Shown here: one piece after another, positions 1 through 5,422 of the stretch
Layout: the number at the start of each line of letters is the position of its first letter
Numbering within the stretch: position 1 is the first letter of the stretch
Origin: Alphaproteobacteria bacterium
GTDB taxonomy: Bacteria > Pseudomonadota > Alphaproteobacteria > Rhizobiales > Hyphomicrobiaceae
Assembly: GCA_022600335.1 (NCBI GenBank)
Contig: JAHZKN010000314.1
Coordinates: 1-5,558 of the forward strand
DNA length: 5,558 nucleotides
Direction: 5' to 3'
Program-made: the position numbers and the translations under genes
Notes under the pieces: model-generated
What the model was told of the DNA's origin: nothing
What the model saw: the letters and a program-made list of their open reading frames with translations, nothing else
Database searches by the model: none

Positions 1-266
1 GACATTAGGCGTGCAATGTCCGCTTGGGTGTAGCGCGCAACGCGATGCGCTTCGAATTGATGAAAGGCTTTGCGAAAATTCTCGCGTTTTTTTAGGATCG
101 TAAGCCACGATAGACCTGCTTGAAACCCTTCAAGAACAAGCTTTTCAAATAACTTTTGATCATCTGTGAGTGGCACTCCCCACTCTTTATCGTGATAACG
201 CGCGTATTCGCGGTCATCAATGCCTGGCCACGGGCAACGTTTTGAGGGTGTTGGTGTCTGTGACAT
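1..266 (-). CDS. tag: DNA-3-methyladenine glycosylase I (5' part only; 3' end beyond left edge)
   Basis: Base-excision repair enzyme that removes 3-methyladenine from alkylated DNA in the cytoplasm. The first 88 codons are visible, read from an ATG at 266-264 towards position 1. The translation lines up closely with E. coli Tag as I remember it: RCPWPG, then YHDKEWGVP, then LVLEGFQAGLSW, then LKKRENFRKAFHQF. Residues matching known E. coli Tag positions are Cys11 and His25 (two of the four zinc ligands; the other two lie in the missing C-terminus), Tyr24, Trp29, Glu46 (E. coli Glu38, base-binding pocket) and Trp54 (E. coli Trp46). The start codon overlaps the ygfZ stop as TGATG, with no strong Shine-Dalgarno sequence of its own, so translation probably depends on ribosomes finishing ygfZ. 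The full protein would be expected to be near 200 residues. No frameshift is seen in the visible part. Confidence 0.95.
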   Translation of the reverse strand, partial: MSQTPTPSKRCPWPGIDDREYARYHDKEWGVPLTDDQKLFEKLVLEGFQAGLSWLTILKKRENFRKAFHQFEAHRVARYTQADIARLM

Positions 267-1162
267 CAAATTTCAAATGTTGCCCATTTGGGCGATTGAA
301 AAGTGACCGCAATATCACCCACCGTGGCGCTCAAATTCTGAGCAGTGACATCTCCAAGACGATCAGTGCGAATAAGCGCCAAGCCGACCGGGCCACAACT
401 AGAGCCAAGTCGGCCAAGAGATATTGATCCCGCGGTAATTTCTGTGCCTGGTGCCGGTAGCGGTTCGTCTGCAGTGATGCGCACGATGCGTTTTTTTGTG
501 GCACCCCGGTGTTGCATGCGACTGACAACTTCCTGACCGATAAAGCATCCCTTTGTGAACGACACACCGTGAACCTGATCATAAAGGGCTTCATGGGGAT
601 AGGCCCCAGACCACTCGTAGTCTTTACCGCCTTCCGGAACGCCAAGCGTGATCCGGTGACAGTGATACGCCGTATCATCCGGCTCAATGTCAAAACTGAA
701 TCCGGCAAACTGAGATTCCTGCGTCATATCAGTGGTCGTGCTGTAGTGGCGCAGACCCATGTCGGGATGACGCGGGTCGCGAACGATAAAGTCTCCCGGC
801 GCTGACTTCTTGAACTGCGTGTCATCTGCCAGGCCATCTCCCCAATGCGCGAGCACGGTTGTATTTGACTGCAGATTTTCAATCTTTGCATCGGCTCGTA
901 GGCGGTAGAGGGACAGGCGTTTCACAAGTCCAGCGGCGCAGTCGTGGGCAACATCAAGAAGAAAGGCGTCTGGCAACGTGACCACAAAAAACTCGAACAA
1001 GATCTTGCCCTGGGGTGATAACAGGCCCGCAAACACAGCGCTATTTGGTGCTGCCGCTTGCATATCGTTGGTAATCAGTCCCTGCAGGAATTTGCCTGCG
1101 TCTGCACCGCAGACACGCACAATGGCTCGGTCCTTTAGTTGAGCGGTCCGGATCGCCAACAT
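266..1162 (-). CDS. ygfZ: YgfZ/IBA57-type folate-binding Fe-S cluster maintenance protein (GcvT-like fold)
   Basis: 298-residue protein of the YgfZ/CAF17 (IBA57) family, related in fold to the aminomethyltransferase GcvT. In E. coli and mitochondria the family uses tetrahydrofolate to help build or repair Fe-S clusters in enzymes such as the radical-SAM protein MiaB; it is cytoplasmic in bacteria. The diagnostic KGCxxGQE signature is at residues 204-211 (KGCFIGQE, reactive Cys206), followed by VVSRMQHRG. The N-terminal half has the expected block VRVCGADAGKFLQGLITND (16-33), and the protein ends in a typical PKWA-type tail. The start is set at the ATG at 1162 because AGAGG lies six bases upstream (1173-1169) and the family motif begins about 15 residues later. 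The reading frame is open up to an ATG at 1237, but that would add 25 unconserved residues and overlap the divergent promoter region. It probably forms an operon with tag. Confidence 0.93.
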   Translation of the reverse strand: MLAIRTAQLKDRAIVRVCGADAGKFLQGLITNDMQAAAPNSAVFAGLLSPQGKILFEFFVVTLPDAFLLDVAHDCAAGLVKRLSLYRLRADAKIENLQSNTTVLAHWGDGLADDTQFKKSAPGDFIVRDPRHPDMGLRHYSTTTDMTQESQFAGFSFDIEPDDTAYHCHRITLGVPEGGKDYEWSGAYPHEALYDQVHGVSFTKGCFIGQEVVSRMQHRGATKKRIVRITADEPLPAPGTEITAGSISLGRLGSSCGPVGLALIRTDRLGDVTAQNLSATVGDIAVTFQSPKWATFEI

Positions 1163-1302
1163 TGTTATCCTCTTTTGGCTAAAATCTGTTTGCCACTGTC
1201 CTACCAGGCTGTTGACTTGGTGCAACCGGGGTATCATTGAAAAGCTATGGACCTAGCGGCAATCCAACACTTCACCCGTGGCGTGGCAACAAAGGTATAG
1301 GT
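1163..1302. promoter_or_regulatory. Divergent intergenic region between ygfZ and the dihydroorotase gene
   Basis: This 140-bp spacer must hold the promoters and ribosome sites of two divergent units. Seen directly: AGAGG six bases before the ygfZ ATG (1173-1169, minus) and AAAGG seven bases before the dihydroorotase ATG (1291-1295, plus). On the plus strand a TTGACT box (1212-1217) is followed by TATCAT (1232-1237), but the 14-base gap is shorter than the usual 16-18, so this is only a weak promoter candidate. No convincing minus-strand promoter, riboswitch or attenuator leader was recognised; the spacer is too short for a typical pyrimidine attenuator. Confidence 0.45.
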
Positions 1303-2631
1303 ATGGCAGCAACATATGATGTGATCCTAAAGGGTGGCACGGTTGTCAATCACGACGGTGTTGGTGCGCGCGACATTGGCGTGCGCAATGGTCGGATTGC
1401 TGCCATCGGTGCTCTCGGTACTGCCAGTTCTGGGCGGGAGATCAATTGCCATGGGCTGCATGTCCTGCCTGGTGTGATTGACAGCCAGGTTCATTTCCGC
1501 GAGCCAGGCTTAGAGCACAAGGAAGATCTTGAGACCGGCAGCCGAGCGGCTGTGATGGGTGGTGTGACGGCGGTCTTCGAAATGCCGAACACGACGCCGC
1601 TGACCACGACAGAGGCGACGCTTGCCGACAAAGTGCGTCGTGCCAGGCATCGCATGTTCTGCGATTTTGCATTTTACGTTGGCGGTACGCGGGAGAATAT
1701 TGACGACATCCCAACTTTGGAGCGCTTACCAGCCTCTGCGGGCATCAAAGTGTTCATGGGTTCATCGACAGGCAACCTGTTGGTTGATGATGCCGAAGCC
1801 CTTGAATTGATTATCGCCAAGCTGTCACGCCGTGCAGCCTTTCATGCCGAGGACGAAGCGCGCCTCATTGATCGTATGGACAAGCGGGTTTCAGGAGACC
1901 CAGCCTCGCATCCCGTCTGGCGCGATGTCCAAGCTGCGCTTATCGCTACTGAGCGCTTGGTCGGATTAGCGGAAAAGTACCACAAGCGAATTCACGTGCT
2001 GCATATCTCAACAGCCGATGAGATGCGTTTTCTTGCTGACCATAAGCAGTGGTCAAGCGTTGAGGTCACGCCGCACCATCTCACTTTGGTGGCGCCGGAG
2101 TGTTACGCGCAACATGGCACGTATGTGCAAATGAACCCGCCTGTACGGGATGCCGCCCATCAGCGCGAAATCTGGCATGGGCTTGTGCAGGGTGTTGTGG
2201 ATGTCTTGGGTTCTGACCATGCCCCCCATACAAGAGAGGAGAAAGACGCAACGTACCCAAAGTCTCATTCAGGTATGACAGGTGTGCAAACGCTGGTGCC
2301 AATGATGCTGGACCACATCAACAATGGGCGCTTGACGCTTGAGCGCTTTGTGGATTTGACAAGCCATGGACCGCAACGGTTGTTTGGTGTTGTTGGCAAG
2401 GGGCGGATTGCAACTGGCTATGACGCGGATTTCACAATTGTTGACCTAAAAAGACGCCAGACCATTCGCAACGACTGGATTGAGAGCCGCTGTGGTTGGA
2501 CGCCTTATGATGGTCGTGAAGTGCAAGGCTGGCCGGTTGGCACAATCATCCGAGGCGAGACCGTGATGTGGGACGGTGAAATCGCCCCCACGGCGGGCGG
2601 TGAAGCTGTCCAATTCTTGGAAGGCGGCTAG
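1303..2631 (+). CDS. pyrC: Dihydroorotase-family amidohydrolase (class I-like, QxH variant)
   Basis: 442-residue cytoplasmic metal-dependent amidohydrolase. Dihydroorotase closes N-carbamoyl-L-aspartate to dihydroorotate, step three of pyrimidine synthesis. Visible motifs in order: a short N-terminal beta region (VILKGGTVVNHDG), the metal and substrate block VHFREPG (63-69: His64, Arg66), MPNT with Asn97, IKVFMGSSTG with Lys149 in the place of the bridging carboxylated lysine, FHAEDE (His181), HVLHIST (His231, His234), the NPPVRD loop (278-283), and GSDHAPH with catalytic Asp305. The first histidine of the usual HxH pair is Gln62 here. From memory, a rhizobial dihydroorotase subgroup and Bacteroidetes dihydroorotases share this QVHFREPG form, so it is probably a subfamily trait, not a lesion. 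Length is normal for class I. The start is chosen for AAAGG seven bases upstream; an in-frame TTG at 1237 lacks this support. Many relatives carry another pyrC near pyrB, so this could be a paralog with a related ring-opening role. The family is secure, the substrate less so. Confidence 0.88.
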   Translation: MAATYDVILKGGTVVNHDGVGARDIGVRNGRIAAIGALGTASSGREINCHGLHVLPGVIDSQVHFREPGLEHKEDLETGSRAAVMGGVTAVFEMPNTTPLTTTEATLADKVRRARHRMFCDFAFYVGGTRENIDDIPTLERLPASAGIKVFMGSSTGNLLVDDAEALELIIAKLSRRAAFHAEDEARLIDRMDKRVSGDPASHPVWRDVQAALIATERLVGLAEKYHKRIHVLHISTADEMRFLADHKQWSSVEVTPHHLTLVAPECYAQHGTYVQMNPPVRDAAHQREIWHGLVQGVVDVLGSDHAPHTREEKDATYPKSHSGMTGVQTLVPMMLDHINNGRLTLERFVDLTSHGPQRLFGVVGKGRIATGYDADFTIVDLKRRQTIRNDWIESRCGWTPYDGREVQGWPVGTIIRGETVMWDGEIAPTAGGEAVQFLEGG

Positions 2632-2658
2632 CTACACTTCTTATATATATATGCCTTC
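2620..2658 (+). terminator. Weak hairpin at the end of the dihydroorotase gene, possible terminator
   Basis: GAAGGC (2620-2625, overlapping the last codons) pairs with GCCTTC (2653-2658). The long loop contains an alternating TA run (2642-2652) that can itself pair. The downstream sequence (TTACCAACTG) lacks a proper T-run, so it is at best a weak intrinsic terminator between two convergent genes. The rest of the 2632-2769 spacer shows no gene. Confidence 0.25.
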
Positions 2659-2737
2659 TTACCAACTGTTCAGAAACGTCCAAAATCCCAGACGCAGGCT
2701 GGCTAAGGACAAGTAACTCATGCGCACTCGCCGCTAC

Positions 2738-2759
2738 AAATCTGAAATAAATCTGAAAT
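2738..2759. repeat. Perfect tandem repeat of an 11-bp unit (two copies)
   Basis: AAATCTGAAAT occurs twice head to tail (2738-2748 and 2749-2759), just beyond the 3' end of the L,D-transpeptidase gene. The unit is one helical turn long. It may be a simple slippage duplication or a paired binding site; nothing in the sequence decides between them. Confidence 0.8.
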
Positions 2760-2769
2760 TAGGCTGTTC

Positions 2770-3627
2770 CTAGATGGTGTTTGGACGCCTGGATCGGCGA
2801 TAACGCTTGCGGCGTGATTTTTTACGCCTCTTGCTCCAGCGGCGCTTCTTCTTCACCTCTTTGACAACGCCCTTTGGCAGTCGATCTAGAACATGAACGG
2901 TTGTGTTCTTGTCGATCAAGCGCGCAAGGTGCACAACGTGCGCATTATGCATGCGGAAGCAACCTGAGGACGAAGCCCTGCCGATGCTCCATTTGGCGTT
3001 GGTGCCGTGAATGCGATAGAGCGTTTTGCCAAGATAGATTGCTTTCGCGCCAAGAGGGTTTTTAAGTCCGCCCGTCATTTTTAAAGGCAGACGCGGATTG
3101 CGTTCACGCATTTCTTCAGGCGGATACCAGTCCGGCCAATCCGTGACGTGCGTTACTTGTTCAACACCGGTCCAAGCAAAGCCACGCTTGCCGACAGCAA
3201 TTGGGTAGGCCAGGGCACCCGTTGGTGCGAGCACCAGGTAGAGCCTGCGCCGCGACGTATCAATAACGATATCGCCCGGCTCAAACTCGCCATTAAATTC
3301 GACAGTTTTTGGTTGCTTGGGAGCAATCTCTGGGCGCGCACCACCTTCCGCTAATTCGATGGGTTTGCGGGGTTTGCGCCGCCTGGTCGCTGTGCCGAGC
3401 GAGTTTGCTACCGCTGGGCCGGCACCGAGCGCTGAAGGGGGTAGAAGAATTCCTGGGGATTTGAGTTTGTAAGGCTTCGATGTGGTGCTGGGGCGTCTCC
3501 TTATGTTGTCACCCCACATACCATAGCGGGTCAGGCCCTGAGCCTCAGCCGGCGCGATAGATAGTTCGATGACAGAAAAGAGAACAGACACAGCGCATAA
3601 TGGCGCCAATACGCGATACCAACTCAT
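2770..3627 (-). CDS. Secreted L,D-transpeptidase (YkuD domain) with polybasic C-terminal tail
   Basis: 285-residue exported cell-wall enzyme. YkuD-family enzymes make 3-3 peptidoglycan cross-links or attach proteins to meso-diaminopimelate in the periplasm. Order of parts: signal peptide (1-29; hydrophobic core about 6-24, likely cleavage APAEA|QG); a proline- and arginine-rich linker (about 43-108); the YkuD domain (about 117-248), opening with GDIVIDTSRRRLYLVL and containing VGKRGFAWTG and the catalytic block from His207 (IHGTN) through Ser221-Gly222-Cys223-Phe-Arg225; and an extremely basic tail in which 19 of residues 256-281 are Lys or Arg. The nucleophile is Cys223, with His207, Ser221 and Arg225 matching the conserved set. 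The start ATG at 3627 has an AGGGG Shine-Dalgarno sequence eight bases upstream. The 204-bp upstream gap suggests its own promoter. Which of the several family reactions it performs cannot be told. The tail may hold the enzyme to peptidoglycan or acidic lipids (inference). Confidence 0.93.
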   Translation of the reverse strand: MSWYRVLAPLCAVSVLFSVIELSIAPAEAQGLTRYGMWGDNIRRRPSTTSKPYKLKSPGILLPPSALGAGPAVANSLGTATRRRKPRKPIELAEGGARPEIAPKQPKTVEFNGEFEPGDIVIDTSRRRLYLVLAPTGALAYPIAVGKRGFAWTGVEQVTHVTDWPDWYPPEEMRERNPRLPLKMTGGLKNPLGAKAIYLGKTLYRIHGTNAKWSIGRASSSGCFRMHNAHVVHLARLIDKNTTVHVLDRLPKGVVKEVKKKRRWSKRRKKSRRKRYRRSRRPNTI

Positions 3628-3785
3628 TCAACAGGCCCCTACATGCTCTTCGTGATCGTGCTTGAAAATTCAGGGTTGTCGCTGTTGCGTGCGACGACGT
3701 CCAATTTAGCAAATACGACCTCTCAATGAAATCCCACGATATCCTATCATTTTCTGCTATCACTTTGTCGAAGGAATTAAAGTTA

Positions 3786-3802
3786 AAGCACGCAGGTGGC
3801 TT
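3786..3802 (-). terminator. Possible weak terminator downstream of the hypothetical gene
   Basis: Read on the minus strand, AAG-C-CAC, loop CTGC, GTG-CTT forms a six-pair stem with a one-base bulge, about 30 bases after the stop of the 3832-4551 gene. It is followed by the T-rich stretch TAACTTTAATT. The stem is short and the T-run is interrupted, so this is only a candidate. The remainder of 3628-3831 holds no convincing gene. It contains TGATAG twice, 13 bases apart (3749-3744 and 3762-3757, minus), and an extended -10-like TGCTAAATT (3711-3703, minus) that could serve the transpeptidase, but no good -35 box accompanies it. Confidence 0.25.
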
Positions 3803-3831
3803 GTCTGTTTGCAAGCACCCCAACCGTGCCT

Positions 3832-4551
3832 CTAGCGCTCATGCTTCATGAACGAGTGCCATGTCCCATCCGCGCCGATGGCAAGCCGCCACCAGGTCCA
3901 TCTTTTTGAGGTGAGAATGGCTTTAGCGACGTCTGCCGGTACCAGGGCTCTGAGTTCGACCTGCTGTGCAGGGGACAGTTTTGCGAGATCGTGCTCGGCA
4001 AGATATGGCCATACATAAAGTGCGCTGTTCTCAAAATCTGGTCCGACATGCAATTTAGCAGGAGCCATACGCAGCATTTCGGATAGAATTGCTAGAACTT
4101 CAATTCCTTCTCCGTCGCTGGAGATACGCTTCCAATACGCAATTGGATCATCAATTTTGTCGTCTGATATTGCCGGTGGCAACTCGTTCCACTCATAGGG
4201 TGTGAGCAGCTCGCTGATGCGCCCCGTCTGAGTGGCCGCGAGTAGAGCTTCGCGCATTTCCGCCACGTTTTTAGGCAATGCGCTGTTTTCTACTCCAACC
4301 TCTTTTGGCGAAGCGGGGACTTTACTTTCGGGTGTGGTGCTGCCGTTAGGTGCTTCTGCAGCAAAGAGGTTGCTACTAGGGGTGACAAAATGGACAAGGC
4401 CGGCGAGCGCCAGTACCACTAGAATAGTGATGGGTTGAGTCGCTTGTTGAAAAGCAGTGCGTTGGACAACAAATCCTGAACAACGTGTTGTCAGATGTTG
4501 CAAGTGACAGAGATTGATCGGTGTATTGTGCCGGTGTGGCATTGCGAGCAT
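3832..4551 (-). CDS. Conserved hypothetical exported or membrane-anchored protein with Trp-rich C-terminus
   Basis: 239 residues, function unknown. Visible parts: a 38-40 residue polar N-terminal region with several His and Arg; one hydrophobic segment (about 40-57, ITILVVLALAGLVHFV) that is either a late signal peptide (possible cleavage after NLFA, about 64) or a single membrane anchor; a Ser/Pro/Thr-rich linker (58-90); and a mostly helical domain (about 94-239) with EWNELPP (120-126), DDPIAYWKRIS (134-144), YVWPYLAE (179-186) and a close RWTWWRLAIGADGTW block (217-231) near the end. I recall similar proteins in Rhizobiales annotated only as hypothetical. The domain would lie in the periplasm. 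The start is the ATG at 4551: AGGAGG (4560-4555) lies only three bases upstream, while a second ATG at 4542 is 12 bases away, so either may be used. The frame is open to 4632, but that would run through the divergent promoter. It sits upstream of the L,D-transpeptidase on the same strand, which hints at, but does not show, an envelope role. Confidence 0.8.
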   Translation of the reverse strand: MLAMPHRHNTPINLCHLQHLTTRCSGFVVQRTAFQQATQPITILVVLALAGLVHFVTPSSNLFAAEAPNGSTTPESKVPASPKEVGVENSALPKNVAEMREALLAATQTGRISELLTPYEWNELPPAISDDKIDDPIAYWKRISSDGEGIEVLAILSEMLRMAPAKLHVGPDFENSALYVWPYLAEHDLAKLSPAQQVELRALVPADVAKAILTSKRWTWWRLAIGADGTWHSFMKHER

Positions 4552-4572
4552 CTCCCTCCTCTGTCTTATGAG

Positions 4573-4602
4573 ATGGTATTTGTGCCGCGTGGCGCGGCGC
4601 AA
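4573..4602 (-). promoter_or_regulatory. Candidate promoter for the hypothetical gene, overlapping the inverted repeat
   Basis: On the minus strand TTGCGC (4602-4597) and TACCAT (4578-4573) are 18 bases apart, matching three of six and four of six sigma-70 consensus bases. The start of transcription would fall near 4566, leaving a very short leader before the AGGAGG at 4560-4555. The -35 box and spacer coincide with the dyad at 4580-4602. Matches this weak also occur by chance. Confidence 0.25.
4580..4602. promoter_or_regulatory. GC-rich inverted repeat in the divergent spacer, operator-like or RNA hairpin
   Basis: TTGTGCCGCG (4580-4589), spacer TGG, CGCGGCGCAA (4593-4602). Nine of ten positions are complementary, and the tenth (T4583/G4599) would pair as a wobble in RNA from the plus strand. 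The dyad lies in the 92-bp spacer between the divergent hypothetical gene (start 4551) and the LysE-family gene (start 4644). It is placed as a repressor or activator site would be for either gene. No T-run follows, so it is not a typical terminator. The regulator is unknown; none is encoded in this window. Confidence 0.6.
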
Positions 4603-4643
4603 GAGTGTTGTGACAGGACAGTGTAATAACATAGGCGAACTAT

Positions 4644-5300
4644 ATGGATTTCATTCCAAATCCACTGATTATACCTGCCGGACTTATTATTGGGGTTCTC
4701 GTGGCGGCTCCGGTTGGGCCAGTCAACGTTCTGTGTATTCAGCGGGCCATTGAGCGTGGGTTCTGGGGCGGTATTGCAGCAGGCCTTGGCGCAGTGCTGG
4801 GCGATGGCCTGATTGCGCTTTTTGCCTCGCTTGGTGTCGGTGCCATATCAGGTGCTGTGAAATATCACAGGTTTGCGATCCAAATTGTTGGCGGCCTGGC
4901 GCTATTTGCCTTTGGGCTAAAGCTCTATTTCGCGACACCACGATTTGAAACTGTGACTTCAGATAGTGTGCAGCCTGAGACATTGCGTGATTTTGTCTGG
5001 GATATACCGCAGACATTCTTTCTAACCATCACCAATCCCGGTGCGGTTTTGGGATTGTTTGCAATTTTTGGTGGCGTCAGTTCATTTGTCGAGGTGACAA
5101 GCTACGTCGAAGCATTACTCATGGTGGCAGCCATTATGGGCGGCAGCATCGCTTGGTGGGTTATGTTGTCGAACTTGATCAGCAAGTATCGTCATCACAT
5201 TGATATTGAGAAACTCGGTCTCATCAATCGAGTTGGTGGGCTGTTGCTGATGTTATTTGGTGCGGTTCTTGTCGTCGGCGCCATCAGTAAATGGGACTAG
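4644..5300 (+). CDS. LysE/RhtB-family exporter (amino acid or related metabolite efflux)
   Basis: 218-residue inner-membrane protein of the LysE/RhtB superfamily, whose studied members export amino acids such as lysine, threonine or homoserine lactone using the proton gradient. Seen in the sequence: six hydrophobic segments (about 10-30, 42-66, 76-96, 124-146, 155-175, 196-214), the family motif APVGPVN at 22-28 in the first segment, GAVLGDGL (49-56) in the second, and TNPGA (130-134) at the start of the fourth, where many relatives have NPK. Length is typical (about 200-220). The polar loop at 98-122 separates the two halves. The start ATG at 4644 has a weak AGGCGA (4633-4638) upstream. It stands alone between a divergent and a convergent gene and is probably transcribed by itself, perhaps controlled through the 4580-4602 dyad. 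The substrate cannot be predicted from the sequence. Confidence 0.9.
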   Translation: MDFIPNPLIIPAGLIIGVLVAAPVGPVNVLCIQRAIERGFWGGIAAGLGAVLGDGLIALFASLGVGAISGAVKYHRFAIQIVGGLALFAFGLKLYFATPRFETVTSDSVQPETLRDFVWDIPQTFFLTITNPGAVLGLFAIFGGVSSFVEVTSYVEALLMVAAIMGGSIAWWVMLSNLISKYRHHIDIEKLGLINRVGGLLLMLFGAVLVVGAISKWD

Positions 5301-5422
5301 AATGCTCTGACCGTTCTCGGCCCGATTTGCCCCCTAGCTTTGCGAAAATTCTGCCGATCAAGTTCGCAGTGGTTTCCGTCTTGAGACGTTGAATATCCCT
5401 AGGGCACTAATCCCAACGTGCA
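5301..5422. other. Convergent intergenic spacer with small hairpins
   Basis: This 122-bp spacer lies between the stop of the LysE-family gene and the stop of the right-edge minus-strand gene. It contains GCGAA/TTCGC (5342-5346 and 5363-5367), a small CGTC-TTGA-GACG hairpin (5377-5388) and the palindrome CCCTAGGG (5397-5404). None is followed by a T-run, so no intrinsic terminator is called for either gene. It also holds one copy of a 16-bp sequence found inside tag. Confidence 0.4.

Noticed and set aside
509..805. 98-residue plus-strand open frame inside ygfZ
   Set aside because: It is antisense to a clearly conserved coding region; its sequence has no recognisable family features.
1237..1302. 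N-terminal extension of the dihydroorotase from a TTG codon
   Set aside because: The extra 22 residues do not resemble the family N-terminus and there is no ribosome site for the TTG, while the ATG at 1303 has AAAGG at good spacing.
2053..2302. Two minus-strand open frames inside the dihydroorotase gene
   Set aside because: Both lie opposite the conserved catalytic region, in different frames, and have no ribosome site or family signal.
3545..3823. 92-residue minus-strand open frame overlapping the transpeptidase start
   Set aside because: It covers the signal-peptide region of a well-supported gene in another frame, its sequence shows no domain or convincing ribosome site, and its upstream half is an intergenic region.
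4552..4632. N-terminal extension of the hypothetical protein from an ATG at 4632
   Set aside because: It would run across the dyad and the leader of the divergent LysE-family gene, and it lacks a ribosome site; the AGGAGG at 4560-4555 points to the ATG at 4551 or 4542.
4723..5016. 97-residue minus-strand open frame inside the LysE-family gene
   Set aside because: It is antisense to a membrane protein with recognisable family motifs; its composition (rich in Gln, His and Arg) is typical of a shadow frame.
5397..5404. CCCTAGGG palindrome
   Set aside because: An eight-base palindrome is common by chance and no related structure or T-run accompanies it.
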